Shown here in pieces: positions 1 to 9,173 of a stretch of DNA of 64,000 nucleotides. A program made the translations under genes and the position numbers. Under the pieces are notes generated by a model. The model was not told the origin of the DNA and made no database searches. It saw nothing but the letters and a program-made list of their open reading frames with translations. This DNA comes from Bradyrhizobium manausense (GTDB lineage: Bacteria > Pseudomonadota > Alphaproteobacteria > Rhizobiales > Xanthobacteraceae). The stretch spans positions 1 to 64,000 of the forward strand of contig NZ_JAFCLG010000001.1 of assembly GCF_018129685.1 (NCBI RefSeq), written 5' to 3'. Each line of letters opens with the position of its first letter. Positions within the stretch are counted from its first letter, which is position 1.

Positions 1-1208
1 ACCTCAACGTCGATACCCGCACGGCGACCGAATACGGCGTGGTCCGCACGTTTGCTGACATGATCTTCAGCTACGATACCGCAAACGTCACCGGCAGCGC
101 GCCGTCGGCCTTCTCTGCTGGCAACCCGTCGCTGGGCCTCTACCATGCGTTCATCCAGTTCGCTGGCTTCACCATGGGCCGTACGGTCTCGATCTTCGAT
201 GCTCCGTGGCAGAGCTACAATGCGGGCGGTCCCGATACCGTCCCGGGCGGCTCCAACCACGTGACCGGTATCAATCAGTTCGCCTATACCGCTGACTTCG
301 GCCAGGGCATCACCGGCTCGATCGCTTTGGAGGAGCCCACGACGCAGTCAAACGGTCAGGGCAATCTGTGGAACATTGCCGCCGCTGGTGCTGTGCCCGC
401 GTTCATCACGGGTGCCTACGGTGCCAACGGTTGGGGTGGAACGCGTTCGCCCGATATCGTCGGTGCAATCCGCGTAGACCAGGCTTGGGGTCTGGGTCAG
501 ATTTCGGTCGCTGCCCACGATCTGCATCCGGCTTACTACGGCACCACGGAACCGACGGGTCATCCGTCTGACAAGTGGGGCTGGGCTGTGATGGGCTCCT
601 TGTCCATCAAGAACATCCCGACCGGTGCGGGCGACTCGATCAACTTGAACGCCGTCTACACCGATGGCATGTCCAAGGAGAACTTCCAGGTCCTGTTCCC
701 GGCGACGTTCTTCATGTACAGCGGCACCGGCCTGGCTGGTGCGTACCAGAGCGTCGGCTTCGCTGGTATCTCTGACGGCGTGTTCAGCTCGGCTGGCGGT
801 GGTATCGAAACGACCAAGAGCTGGGGCGTTCGCGGTGGCTACACCCACAACTGGAACCCCTACTGGGTTAGCGCCATTTACGGCGGCTATGCTGCTCTGA
901 GCTACAGCACCACCGCTAAGGGCCTGATCTGCGGCGCCTTCTTCAACACCTTCGCCGGTGCTGCGGCTACCGCGACCTGTAACCCGGACTTCAACTTCGG
1001 CGTCATCGGCGTCAACACCGTCTGGACCCCGGTCAAGAACCTGGCGTTCACGGCTGACCTGAGCTGGTCGCGTCTGGATCAGAAGTACTCGGGCACGATC
1101 ACGGGTGCGAACACCGCGGTTGCCACGGCTGCCAAGCCGGTTGCAGTGTATGAGCTGAAGGATCAGAATTCCCTGACCCTGATGCTTCGCGCTCAGCGCA
1201 ACTTCTGA
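1..1208 (+). CDS. Alphaproteobacterial porin, 3' part (5' end outside window)
   Basis: This is an outer-membrane porin of the general alphaproteobacterial type, a trimeric beta-barrel for passive diffusion of small hydrophilic solutes. The reading frame is open from base 3 and the first residues (LNVDTRTATEYG) align with residues about 105 onward of the full-length porin at 59257-60744, so roughly the first 100 residues and the signal peptide lie upstream of the window. The two proteins share long blocks, including GLYHAFIQFAGFT, VSIFDAPWQSY and FGQGITGSIALEE, and end with the same LRAQRNF. The terminal aromatic F is the usual outer-membrane insertion signal. An internal GTG at 39 is not the real start. 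A strong terminator follows directly. Confidence 0.93.
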   Translation, partial: LNVDTRTATEYGVVRTFADMIFSYDTANVTGSAPSAFSAGNPSLGLYHAFIQFAGFTMGRTVSIFDAPWQSYNAGGPDTVPGGSNHVTGINQFAYTADFGQGITGSIALEEPTTQSNGQGNLWNIAAAGAVPAFITGAYGANGWGGTRSPDIVGAIRVDQAWGLGQISVAAHDLHPAYYGTTEPTGHPSDKWGWAVMGSLSIKNIPTGAGDSINLNAVYTDGMSKENFQVLFPATFFMYSGTGLAGAYQSVGFAGISDGVFSSAGGGIETTKSWGVRGGYTHNWNPYWVSAIYGGYAALSYSTTAKGLICGAFFNTFAGAAATATCNPDFNFGVIGVNTVWTPVKNLAFTADLSWSRLDQKYSGTITGANTAVATAAKPVAVYELKDQNSLTLMLRAQRNF

Positions 1209-1224
1209 TACTGACTACCTACTC

Positions 1225-1265
1225 GAGCCCCCGGCGCGAAACCGCCGGGGGCTCTTGCTTTTTTT
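1225..1265 (+). terminator. Rho-independent terminator after porin
   Basis: A GC-rich stem (GAGCCCCCGGC pairing with GCCGGGGGCTC around a short GAAACC-type loop) is followed by a T-rich run at 1259-1265. It lies 17 bases after the porin stop codon. Confidence 0.9.
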
Positions 1266-1348
1266 GGGCAAGGGCAGAGGTCGCGAGAGGCTCAAGTCGA
1301 CATGGGATCGTCGACGAGGCGGGGAGCGGACGAAGCCGGATCTGGTCT

Positions 1349-1396
1349 GTCGAAACGAATGAGGCCGCCTCTTGAGGCGGCCTCATTCGTTTCGAC
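1349..1396. repeat. Perfect 23-bp inverted repeat with 2-nt spacer
   Basis: Bases 1349-1371 and 1374-1396 are exact reverse complements separated only by TT. There is no T-run on either side, so it is not a textbook intrinsic terminator. It sits between the porin terminator and the 3' end of the lytic transglycosylase gene on the minus strand, where it could act as a transcript-stabilising hairpin, a factor-dependent terminator or a protein site. Confidence 0.85.
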
Positions 1397-1666
1397 CCTC
1401 AGCTGTCCGACAGTGGGTGTCCGACCAGGCGTTTGTCGCTTGCCATTGGCTGCGGCCTTGAGGGCACGCGCGCTGATGTAATCAGATGGCGGCGGACGGC
1501 GGCTCAAGCAATCGTTGTCGGCGCCATCAGGCCTTCAGCTCTTTGTTGTCCGGGGCAACAGGTTGTCTGCGCCAGACAGAGCGCAAGAGGGCCGGCGATG
1601 GCGCAGCCTCCATCGCAGCACGGCCAGTGATTGAGGTGGACGTCTTCCCTTCGAGCGAGGGTGGCT
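1397..1666. other. Intergenic, no gene seen
   Basis: Open frames here on both strands are short, lack recognisable protein features and have no convincing ribosome binding site. I see nothing I can annotate between the inverted repeat and the end of the transglycosylase gene. Confidence 0.6.
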
Positions 1667-4129
1667 CTATTCCACACTGCCTGCGCCGCGGCGCAAATCG
1701 GCCTCGATCTGCAGCTTCGTGCCGCCGCCGAAGCGGGCGCGATAGACCTGCAGGTTCTCCATGATACGCTGCACGTAATTGCGCGTCTCGGAAAACGGGA
1801 TCAGCTCGACCCAGTCGACCGCATCGATCTTGGCATCGCGCGGGTCGCCGTAGCGGTCGATCCATTTCTTCACGCTGCCTCGGCCGGCATTATAGGCGGC
1901 AAAGGTCATGATGTAGGAGCCGCGATAATCCTCGAGCAGGCCGCCGAGCTCGGCCGCACCGAGCGTGGCGTTGTAAGACGAATCGTTCTTCAGCCGCGAC
2001 AGGTCATACGTCGCGCCGTGCCGCTTGCAGACGTAGCGCGCAGCATCGGGGGTGACCTGCATCAAGCCATAGGCCTGTGCCGGTGAGACCACGGCCGGAT
2101 TGAACGCGCTCTCCTGCCGCGCGATGGCGTAGACGATGCTGCGCTCGACCGCGGGGCCGATCTGGCTGAATTGCGGAATGCCGTTGACGGGGTAGGCGTA
2201 GAAATCGAACGGCAGCCCACGATTGAGCGCGGCCTTGCCGACCAGCAACATGCCGCGCGCGTCGTTGTAGCGCTGGGTGAGCTCGCCAAGGCCGGCCAGC
2301 GCCTCGGGATCGCCGTTCTCGCCCATGTCGGCGAGCATGGGCACAGCCATCTCGCGCTCGTCGAGTTCGTAAAGCAATTGTGCGGCACGCACGATCTCGA
2401 GGCGCTCGGCGCCGCGGCCGCGCGGCTGGCTGTTCAGCTCGATCTGCGGCAGCCCGAGTTTTGCGCGTGCGAGTTGACCGTAATAGCTCGTGGACTGCTC
2501 GGCGGCGCGGGCATAGGCGTTGTGCGCCTCCTGCTGTCGGCCGGCAGCCTCGGCTGCGCGGCCCTGCCAGTAACCGGCGCGCGCGAGAGTCGTCGGATTG
2601 ACACTGCCGACGCCGATCCGGGCAAAGTGCTGGCTGGCAGCTGCGGGATCGCCCAGGAAGCGCAGCGCAATCCAGCCCGCCGTGAACTCCTGCTCGGTCT
2701 TGTAGATGTCGCGCGAGGGCAGGGCGGCATCGCGCGCGATCAGATAGGCGCTGCGAAAATCCTCGGTGTCGATCATCTTGCGCGCCAGCAGGCGCCGCTC
2801 GATCCACCATTCGTCGAGATTGTAGAGCCGGTTCGGGTCCTTTGGCGCCGACAGCATGAGCTGGGCTGCTTCCGGAAACTTCTCCTCGCGGCGCAGCAGC
2901 TGGATCTTGCTGAAGATGAAGCCGGGATCGCTGTGCAGCTCGCGCGGCACCTCTTCCAGCAGCGCGCGGGTATTCGGCGCCTTCTTGTTGGACGCGATGC
3001 GGGCTTTGGCAAGCGCGACATAGCCAGCGCCGAGACGCCTTGCGGCGCGCATCGCCGCCTCGGTCTCGCTGCCATAGAGCAGCGCATCCATGCGCGCCTT
3101 CTGGTCGCCCGGCGTCAGCAGGGCGCCGAACAGGTCGAGCGCGGCGTTCTCGGTGTCCTCCGACATGGGATCGCTGCGCCAGGCTTCGCGCACCAGCCGC
3201 TCGGCGTTGGCGCGGTCGCCGCGCGCCAGCAAGGCCTTGGCGAGCACGAAGCGGCCCTTGGCCGAAACGGGGGATTCATTCTCGAACCACGACCAGCCAA
3301 CGGAATCGTCGCGCTTGTCGTCCCACATCGCGGCCTCTAACCGCCGGCGCAGGAAGGTTTGCGACGGCCAGCTCGGATTGGCGGAGAGGAAGGCGCGGTA
3401 GCGCTCGACGCTCGCGCCATTGTCCTCGCTGCGCAGGATGATCCATTCGGCGAGTTTTCGCGCCACCGGATCCGAAATCGAATCCGCGTAGCTGCTGGCA
3501 TCGCCCGCCTTGCGCTTGCGCACAAGCTCGATGACGTTTTCCAGCGTGTCCTTGTCGGCTTGCGACGTCGACGAGGTCGCCGCGACCGCGGCCGGCGTGA
3601 CGGGCTTGATCGGCGCGGCATGCTGGCGGGTCGCCGGCGCCAGCACGGGCGCTGCAGCAGGTCTGGCGGAGGCGGGGGCGGCGGGCTTGATGGTGGCTGT
3701 CACGGCCGGCGCGGCCTGACGGACCGGCGCGTTCGCGGCCGGCCGCGATTTTGGTGCGCCAGCTGCGGCTGCCGGCTTGGATTTGTCCGTCGCGGTGTCC
3801 TTGCCTGCGGATATCTTCGCCGCGTCCTTGGCGGGAGCGGCAGCTGCCCCCTTGCTGACGCCCTTTGCCGTGCTCTTTGCCGCGTCCTTGGCCGATCCCT
3901 TCGTCGCGTCCTTCGCGGGCTGTTTCGCGGCCGGCTTTGCGGGTCCCTTGGTCGCTGGCTTGGCAGGGTCCTTCGCCGTGTCCTCGGTCGCCTCATTGGA
4001 CTTGGCCAGGGCGACACAGCCAATGGACAAGCCGGCCATCAGGAGAACAGCCAGACCGGCGGATCTCCACACTGCGTGCGGAAGAGAGGTCACGGCGTTT
4101 CGTCGCCCCGAATCAGTCAATTGGCTCAA
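1667..4129 (-). CDS. slt: Soluble lytic murein transglycosylase with Lys/Ala/Pro-rich linker
   Basis: Cleaves the MurNAc-GlcNAc bond of peptidoglycan to give 1,6-anhydro ends, in the periplasm. The 820-residue product has a hydrophobic export segment at about 22-43, then a low-complexity stretch at about 45-190 built from repeated K-x-A-K/P units (for example [17 protein letters not shown]), then an alpha-helical repeat region, then the SLT domain from about 665. The SLT signatures are all present: catalytic Glu in ARQESAFNP (E673), GLMQVTP, AYNAG and RNYVQR. A GTG about 13 codons in (VTSLPHAVW) is an alternative start. The linker is unusually long and basic for Slt. It is transcribed divergently from dapA, with about 200 bases between them. 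Confidence 0.92.
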   Translation of the reverse strand: MSQLTDSGRRNAVTSLPHAVWRSAGLAVLLMAGLSIGCVALAKSNEATEDTAKDPAKPATKGPAKPAAKQPAKDATKGSAKDAAKSTAKGVSKGAAAAPAKDAAKISAGKDTATDKSKPAAAAGAPKSRPAANAPVRQAAPAVTATIKPAAPASARPAAAPVLAPATRQHAAPIKPVTPAAVAATSSTSQADKDTLENVIELVRKRKAGDASSYADSISDPVARKLAEWIILRSEDNGASVERYRAFLSANPSWPSQTFLRRRLEAAMWDDKRDDSVGWSWFENESPVSAKGRFVLAKALLARGDRANAERLVREAWRSDPMSEDTENAALDLFGALLTPGDQKARMDALLYGSETEAAMRAARRLGAGYVALAKARIASNKKAPNTRALLEEVPRELHSDPGFIFSKIQLLRREEKFPEAAQLMLSAPKDPNRLYNLDEWWIERRLLARKMIDTEDFRSAYLIARDAALPSRDIYKTEQEFTAGWIALRFLGDPAAASQHFARIGVGSVNPTTLARAGYWQGRAAEAAGRQQEAHNAYARAAEQSTSYYGQLARAKLGLPQIELNSQPRGRGAERLEIVRAAQLLYELDEREMAVPMLADMGENGDPEALAGLGELTQRYNDARGMLLVGKAALNRGLPFDFYAYPVNGIPQFSQIGPAVERSIVYAIARQESAFNPAVVSPAQAYGLMQVTPDAARYVCKRHGATYDLSRLKNDSSYNATLGAAELGGLLEDYRGSYIMTFAAYNAGRGSVKKWIDRYGDPRDAKIDAVDWVELIPFSETRNYVQRIMENLQVYRARFGGGTKLQIEADLRRGAGSVE

Positions 4130-4334
4130 GACCTATCTGTACAAGATCTGGCTGTATTTGATTGAATATACGGACAAAATACCAACAGCCGCTTACCTTC
4201 GCCGGGTTTGCACCACCACCGCGGCAAAATCGCGGCTTAAACGGTGCGTCACACGGATGCGGCCCTTTTACCGATCGGTGAGACCCGATATGAAGGGGGC
4301 TTGCTCTAAAACTCGCCGCGTACGGAGGAAGTCC

Positions 4335-5225
4335 ATGGCAGCCAAGACGAAATTCCGGGGGTCATTCACCGCCTTGGTCACGCCGTTCAAGAATGGCTCG
4401 CTGGACGAGGCGGCGTTTCGCTCCCTGGTTAACTGGCAGATTTCGGAAGGCACCAACGGCCTGGTACCGGTCGGCACCACCGGCGAGAGCCCGACGCTCT
4501 CCCACGACGAGCACAAGAAAGTCGTCGAATGGTGCATCGAGGAGGCCAAGGGACGGGTTCCCGTGATCGCCGGCGCCGGCTCCAATTCGACCAAGGAGGC
4601 CATTGAGCTGGCCCAGCACGCCGAGAAGGCTGGCGCCAACGCCGTGCTGGTGGTGACGCCTTACTACAACAAGCCGACCCAGGAAGGCATGTACCAGCAC
4701 TTCAAGGCGATCAACGATGCGATCGGGATTCCGATCATCATCTACAACATCCCGCCGCGCTCGGTGATCGACATGTCGGTCGACACCATGAAGCGCCTTT
4801 GGGAGCTGAAAAACATCGCCGGCGTCAAGGATGCCACTGCCAGCATGGTGCGCGTGTCGCAGCAGCGCGCCGCGATGGGTGAAGACTTCAACCAGCTCTC
4901 GGGTGAGGACGCCACCATCATCGGCTACATGGCGCATGGCGGCCATGGCTGCATCTCGGTAACGTCGAACGTCGCACCGCGCCTGTGCGCCGAGTTCCAC
5001 GCGGCCTGGCAGAAGGGCGACACCAAGGCGGCGCTCGCGATCCACGACAAGCTGATGCCGCTGCACAACAACCTCTTCATCGAGAGCAATCCGGCGCCGA
5101 TCAAGTATGCCATGACGCTGCTCGGCAAGATGGACGAGACGCTGCGCCTGCCGATGGTGCCGGTCTCCGAGCCGACCCGTATTGCCGTGCGCGAGGCGAT
5201 GGTGCACGCCGGCCTGATCAATTGA
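4335..5225 (+). CDS. dapA: 4-hydroxy-tetrahydrodipicolinate synthase
   Basis: Condenses pyruvate with aspartate semialdehyde, the first committed step of the diaminopimelate/lysine pathway, which also feeds peptidoglycan. The 296-residue length is normal for DapA. Visible active-site motifs are GTTGES at about 47-52, YNIPPR with the catalytic Tyr at 137, and GVKDAT with the Schiff-base Lys at 165. The ATG at 4335 follows an ACGGAGGAAG Shine-Dalgarno. The frame is open further upstream but carries no homology there. mscL follows 25 bases downstream and may be co-transcribed. Confidence 0.97.
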   Translation: MAAKTKFRGSFTALVTPFKNGSLDEAAFRSLVNWQISEGTNGLVPVGTTGESPTLSHDEHKKVVEWCIEEAKGRVPVIAGAGSNSTKEAIELAQHAEKAGANAVLVVTPYYNKPTQEGMYQHFKAINDAIGIPIIIYNIPPRSVIDMSVDTMKRLWELKNIAGVKDATASMVRVSQQRAAMGEDFNQLSGEDATIIGYMAHGGHGCISVTSNVAPRLCAEFHAAWQKGDTKAALAIHDKLMPLHNNLFIESNPAPIKYAMTLLGKMDETLRLPMVPVSEPTRIAVREAMVHAGLIN

Positions 5226-5250
5226 CGCGTTGGCAACCGGGGAGCCTCTC

Positions 5251-5697
5251 ATGAGCGCAGTCGACGAAAAGGGCAGGCAGATGCTCAAGGAGTTCCGTGA
5301 CTTTGCCATGAAGGGCAACGTCGTCGACCTCGCGGTCGGCGTGATCATCGGCGCGGCGTTCGGGGGCATCGTCACCTCACTGGTCGGTGATATCATCATG
5401 CCGCTCATCGGCGCCGCGACCGGCGGCCTCGACTTCTCGAACTACTTCGTCCCCTTGTCGAAGGCGGTCACACAAGCCAATTTGGCGGATGCGAAAAAGC
5501 AAGGTGCAGTCCTTGCTTACGGCAGCTTCCTCACGGTGACGATCAACTTCATCATCGTCGCCTTCGTGCTGTTCCTGGTGATCCGCGCCATGAACACGTT
5601 GAAGCGCAAGGAAGAGGCCAAGCCCGCCGCGCCACCAAAGCCGTCGGCCGAGGTCGAACTGCTGACCGAGATCCGCGATCTCCTCAAGAAGTCTTGA
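5251..5697 (+). CDS. mscL: Large-conductance mechanosensitive channel
   Basis: MscL is a homopentameric inner-membrane channel that opens under membrane tension to release solutes during hypo-osmotic shock. The 148-residue protein has the N-terminal amphipathic helix ([18 protein letters not shown]), a first membrane helix with the [10 protein letters not shown] packing motif, a periplasmic loop, a second helix ([16 protein letters not shown]) and a charged cytoplasmic helix at the end. The ATG at 5251 follows GGGGAG. The longer frame from 5230 would need a TTG start and overlaps the ribosome binding site. It lies between dapA and smpB. Confidence 0.96.
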   Translation: MSAVDEKGRQMLKEFRDFAMKGNVVDLAVGVIIGAAFGGIVTSLVGDIIMPLIGAATGGLDFSNYFVPLSKAVTQANLADAKKQGAVLAYGSFLTVTINFIIVAFVLFLVIRAMNTLKRKEEAKPAAPPKPSAEVELLTEIRDLLKKS

Positions 5698-5756
5698 CGC
5701 GCGCGCTTCAACCAAACTGTTAGCGTCGTCGCGTATCCTGATCAGGTATTTTTACC

Positions 5757-6230
5757 ATGGCCGATAAGAACGAACGCCCGATCAAGGTGATGGCGGAGAA
5801 CCGCAAGGCCCGCTTCAACTATGCGATCGAGGATACGATCGAGGCGGGCATTGCGCTGACCGGCACCGAGGTGAAGTCGATCCGCAACGGCAAGAGCACG
5901 ATTGCGGAATCTTACGCCGATTCCAAGAACGGCGAGATCTGGCTGATCAACGCCACGATCCCGGAATACCTCCAGGGCAACCGCTTCAACCACGAGCCCA
6001 AGCGGCCGCGCAAGCTGCTGCTGCATCGCCGGCAGATCAACAAGCTGATGGGCGCGGTCGACCGCGAGGGCATGACGTTGATCCCGCTCAAGCTCTATTT
6101 CAACGAGCGCGGGCGCGCCAAGCTGCAGCTCGCCGTCGCGAAGGGCAAGAAGCTGCACGACAAGCGCGAGAGCGAAAAGAAGCGCGACTGGAGCCGGGAG
6201 AAGGGCCGGCTGATGCGGGCGAGGGGATAA
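5757..6230 (+). CDS. smpB: SsrA-binding protein SmpB
   Basis: SmpB binds tmRNA and delivers it to stalled ribosomes in trans-translation. The 157-residue size is typical. Characteristic segments are [31 protein letters not shown] and the basic C-terminal tail [20 protein letters not shown], which folds in the decoding centre. No tmRNA gene was recognised in this window. It is preceded by 60 bases after mscL and followed closely by a peroxiredoxin gene. Confidence 0.97.
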   Translation: MADKNERPIKVMAENRKARFNYAIEDTIEAGIALTGTEVKSIRNGKSTIAESYADSKNGEIWLINATIPEYLQGNRFNHEPKRPRKLLLHRRQINKLMGAVDREGMTLIPLKLYFNERGRAKLQLAVAKGKKLHDKRESEKKRDWSREKGRLMRARG

Positions 6231-6248
6231 GGCCAAGAGGACGACGGG

Positions 6249-6842
6249 ATGACCCAGAAAAACCTGCTTGAGGTCGATTGGAGCCAGATTCCAGCACCTG
6301 TTGACGACGGCGGCGCTGCGCATCTCAAAGGCCTGATGCTGCCTGCGGTCAGCCTGCTTGCGACTGACGATACGTCGGTCGATCTCTCCGCTCTCTCAGG
6401 CCGCACCGTCCTATTCGCCTATCCGCGCACCGGCGAGCCCGGCAAGATCGCCCTGGTCGACGACTGGGACATGATTCCGGGTGCGCGGGGCTGCACGCCG
6501 CAGACCTGCGCGTTTCGCGACCTGTTCGCCGAGCTAAAGGCGGCCGGTGCTTCGCACGTGTTCGGGCTTTCCACCCAGAGCAATGAATACCAGACGGAGA
6601 TGGCGTCACGGCTGCACCTGCCGTTCCCGGTGCTCTCGGACGAGAAGCTGGAGCTCACCCGCGCCCTTCATCTGCCGACCATGGAGGTCGCGGGCCTCAC
6701 GCTGATCAAGCGGCTCGCCCTGATCATCGACGATGCGAAGATCTCGCAGGTGTTCTATCCGGTGTTCCCGCCCGACAGAAACGCCGGCGATGTGCTGGAC
6801 TGGCTGAAGGCCAACCCCGCCCGGACACCGGCCAAGGCCTAA
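6249..6842 (+). CDS. Peroxiredoxin (AhpC/TSA, Bcp-like)
   Basis: A thiol peroxidase that reduces hydroperoxides in the cytoplasm; no export signal is seen. The 197-residue protein has the AhpC/TSA fold, with a CxxxxC pair in ARGCTPQTCAFRD (C82 and C87), the arrangement found in atypical two-Cys Bcp/PrxQ enzymes, where the first Cys is peroxidatic. It starts 18 bases after smpB. Its TAA stop is the first element of a dispersed palindromic repeat (6840-6942), so the extreme C-terminus may have been redefined by that insertion. Confidence 0.88.
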   Translation: MTQKNLLEVDWSQIPAPVDDGGAAHLKGLMLPAVSLLATDDTSVDLSALSGRTVLFAYPRTGEPGKIALVDDWDMIPGARGCTPQTCAFRDLFAELKAAGASHVFGLSTQSNEYQTEMASRLHLPFPVLSDEKLELTRALHLPTMEVAGLTLIKRLALIIDDAKISQVFYPVFPPDRNAGDVLDWLKANPARTPAKA

Positions 6843-6942
6843 AGCGCGATGAGATTGGGTTGAATCGTCATCGCGCTTTAGGTTCTTGTTTGAGCATGAT
6901 CTTTTCGGAAAACCACTGCACACTTTTCCGGATCGTGCTCTA
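6840..6942. repeat. Dispersed ~100-bp palindromic repeat, copy 1
   Basis: It contains two imperfect hairpins: AAAGCGCGATGA pairing with TCATCGCGCTTT, and a second made from GATCTTTTCGGAAAA and TTTTCCGGATC. The inverse orientation at 42864-42968 is about 80-90% identical by eye. The stop codons of both flanking convergent genes fall inside it: TAA of the peroxiredoxin at one end and TAG of the glycosylase at the other. This resembles the RIME/REP-type intergenic elements of rhizobia. Confidence 0.85.
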
Positions 6943-7617
6943 GTCGAGGTCGGCCTTCACCTTCGCGAACACGCTGCGGAACTTGTCCGCGGTCAGCACG
7001 CCCGTGTTCGTGTTGTAACGCGAGCAATGATAGCTGTCGTAGAGCCTGAAGCTGCCTGCCTGATGCACGGCGCCGTGGCCGAAGGGCGCTTGCGAGGCCT
7101 TCAGCTTCAGCGGCTTAAGCACGCTGTCGTGCGCAATCCGTCCGAGCGCGATGATCGCGCGCAGCTTCGGCATCGTTTCGAGATTGGCGACCAGGAACTG
7201 ACGGCAGGTGTTGATCTCGACCGGCAGCGGCTTGTTCTGCGGCGGAACGCAATGCACGGCATTGGCGATCCTGCAGTCGACCAGCTTCAGGCCGTCGTCG
7301 GGACGCGCCTGGTAATTGCCTTTGGCAAAGCCGTATTCGAGCAGCGTGGCGTAGAGCAGGTCGCCGGCATAGTCGCCGGTGAACGGCCGGCCCGTCCGGT
7401 TGGCGCCCTGCATCCCCGGCGCGAGACCAACGATCAGGAGGCGCGCCGTGATGTCGCCGAACGGCGCGACCGGAGCGTTGTGCCACAGCGGCTCGCGCGC
7501 ACGGTTCGCCTCGCGAAAGGCGACCAGGCGCGGACAGAGCGGACAGTCACGGTCGGGGACGAGGGTGGGGGAGGCCTGGTGACTTAACCGGGCCGCCTTA
7601 CTCCTCGAAGTCGTCAT
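6940..7617 (-). CDS. Uracil-DNA glycosylase, family 5-like (Fe-S)
   Basis: Predicted to excise uracil and other deaminated bases from DNA. The 225-residue product has N-terminal cysteines in DCPLCPRL, consistent with an iron-sulfur cluster, the motif GLAPGMQGANRTGRPFTGD typical of the thermostable/UDGb-type families, and a C-terminal H-x-S-like segment DSYHCSRYNTNTG. The preferred start is the ATG at 7617, which lies inside the last codons of the upstream NYN gene (20-bp overlap), suggesting coupled translation. A longer frame to 7764 has no family similarity. Exact subfamily (type 4, 5 or UdgX) is not settled. Confidence 0.85.
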   Translation of the reverse strand: MTTSRSKAARLSHQASPTLVPDRDCPLCPRLVAFREANRAREPLWHNAPVAPFGDITARLLIVGLAPGMQGANRTGRPFTGDYAGDLLYATLLEYGFAKGNYQARPDDGLKLVDCRIANAVHCVPPQNKPLPVEINTCRQFLVANLETMPKLRAIIALGRIAHDSVLKPLKLKASQAPFGHGAVHQAGSFRLYDSYHCSRYNTNTGVLTADKFRSVFAKVKADLD

Positions 7618-8242
7618 CGCCCCTCGGCGCCATCGTCGTCGCGCGCTGCAGGAACTGCGGTGCGTGGTGGCGTGCCTCACGCTCGGCGCGATCGCGCGGG
7701 GCGGGGCGCTCGGACGGATCGCGGCCAAGCTTGGACTGCAACTCGACGAGGTCGGTGAAGACATCGGCCTGGCGGCGCAGTTCGTCAGCGATCATCGGCG
7801 GCTGGCTGGCGATCGTCGAGATCACCGTGACCCGCACGCCGCGGCGCTGCACGGCCTCGACCAGGGAGCGGAAGTCGCCGTCACCCGAGAACAGCACCAT
7901 CTGGTCGATGTGCTCGGCGAGCTCCATGGCATCGACCGCAAGCTCGATGTCCATGTTGCCCTTGACCTTGCGGCGGCCGGAGGCGTCGATGAATTCCTTG
8001 GTCGCCTTGGTGACGACGGTGTAGCCGTTGTAGTCGAGCCAGTCGATCAGCGGGCGGATCGAGGAATATTCCTGATCCTCGATGATCGCTGTGTAGTAGA
8101 ACGCCCGCAGCAGCGTCCCGCGGCTCTGAAATTCCTTCAGAAGGCGCTTGTAGTCGATGTCGAAGCCGAGAGTTTTCGCCGTTGCGTAAAGATTGGCCCC
8201 GTCGATGAAGAGCGCGATCTTGTTGGTAGGGGAAGGTGACAT
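7598..8242 (-). CDS. NYN domain protein (LabA/DUF88 family)
   Basis: The NYN (PIN-like) fold is associated with RNA cleavage; this LabA/DUF88 group is widespread in bacteria but mostly uncharacterised. Acidic residues expected for metal binding are visible in ALFIDGANLY near residue 14, in KGNMDIELAVDAM, and in LFSGDGDF. The C-terminal 45 residues are charged, rich in Arg and acidic residues, and look disordered. The 3' end overlaps the start of the glycosylase gene. The start at 8242 is the first plausible ATG. Confidence 0.88.
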   Translation of the reverse strand: MSPSPTNKIALFIDGANLYATAKTLGFDIDYKRLLKEFQSRGTLLRAFYYTAIIEDQEYSSIRPLIDWLDYNGYTVVTKATKEFIDASGRRKVKGNMDIELAVDAMELAEHIDQMVLFSGDGDFRSLVEAVQRRGVRVTVISTIASQPPMIADELRRQADVFTDLVELQSKLGRDPSERPAPRDRAEREARHHAPQFLQRATTMAPRGDDDFEE

Positions 8243-8570
8243 TCAGTTGCTCGCGTAGTGTTCGTGATAAATTCGTTTATTGTTGGCGCGACGGCAGCAA
8301 GCCGCGCAGTTCAAATTGCCGCCGAAACCCGTCGAAACCGCAAATCCGGAGAAGTCGGGGCAATCAAGGTATAGTTATGGCCGCCCTGCCTATACCCGGC
8401 GCCGCCCTCAATGGCAGCCCGGGAAACCACCGATCCCAGCCCCAATGTGGGCGTAGCAGAGCCGTTTGGCGAGGCCAAATCACAAATTTGCCTTGCGAAA
8501 TCGCCCCAGCCCCTATAACTAGCCCCGATCATCCACATCTTTCGTCTCACCCACAACGGAGCGACAGTCT
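8243..8570. other. Divergent intergenic region between NYN gene and rpoZ
   Basis: This 328-base gap separates divergently transcribed genes and must hold both promoters. No protein-coding frame with plausible features and no clear RNA gene was found. A short imperfect palindrome around 8465-8500 (AGGCCAAATCACAAATTTGCC region) is visible but not assigned. Confidence 0.5.
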
Positions 8571-8963
8571 ATGGCTCGCGTCACCGTAGAAGATTGTATC
8601 GACAAGGTCGACAACCGGTTTGACCTGGTCCTGCTGGCCGCCCACCGTGCCCGCATGATTTCGTCCGGTTCGCAACTAACGGTTGATCGCGACAACGACA
8701 AGAACCCCGTTGTATCCTTGCGCGAAATTGCCGACCAGACCATTTCGCCGGAGGATCTCCGCGAAGAGCTGGTGCACTCCCTCCAGAAATTCGTCGAGGT
8801 GGACGAGCCCGAGCCGGACACTGTGCCGCTGATCGGTTCCGCCGGCGCCAGCGTCGATGCTGACGACACCGAAGTTGCTGTGGAACGCATGACCGAAGAA
8901 GAGCTCCTGAAGGGCCTCGAGGGCCTCGCGCCGCCGGAAGAGCAGCCCGAGGAGGACGAGTAA
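8571..8963 (+). CDS. rpoZ: RNA polymerase omega subunit
   Basis: Omega binds the beta-prime subunit and aids RNA polymerase assembly. The N-terminus [20 protein letters not shown] and the segment [16 protein letters not shown] are diagnostic. At 130 residues it is longer than the enterobacterial protein, with an acidic C-terminal tail as is usual in alphaproteobacteria. rsh lies downstream, the same rpoZ-spoT order found in many proteobacteria. A terminator follows, so the two need not be one transcript. Confidence 0.97.
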   Translation: MARVTVEDCIDKVDNRFDLVLLAAHRARMISSGSQLTVDRDNDKNPVVSLREIADQTISPEDLREELVHSLQKFVEVDEPEPDTVPLIGSAGASVDADDTEVAVERMTEEELLKGLEGLAPPEEQPEEDE

Positions 8964-9002
8964 TCGTCTTACTCGCGATCGTCGAATTCTTGTGATCTTA
9001 TC

Positions 9003-9036
9003 AAAGGCCCGAACCCGCGTTCGGGCCTTTGCTTTT
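9003..9036 (+). terminator. Rho-independent terminator after rpoZ
   Basis: AAAGGCCCGAA and TTCGGGCCTTT form an 11-bp stem around CCCGCG, followed by GCTTTTG. It lies 40 bases after the rpoZ stop. Confidence 0.88.
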
Positions 9037-9173
9037 GTTGGCCTTTTCGTGGTTACCATAGCGTCGTCGGTTCGTGCCGCAAGCCTGTCAGTGAATTGAT
9101 CGGCGGCGTCAGCGATCGGGGCTTAAGATGTATACAACGGACCCTTGCATAGTTCGTTTGAAGGCAGGACGGT

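Noticed and set aside
3777..4334. Extended N-terminus for dapA in the same frame
   Set aside because: DapA is complete from 4335 with a strong ribosome site; upstream residues come from antisense of the slt linker.
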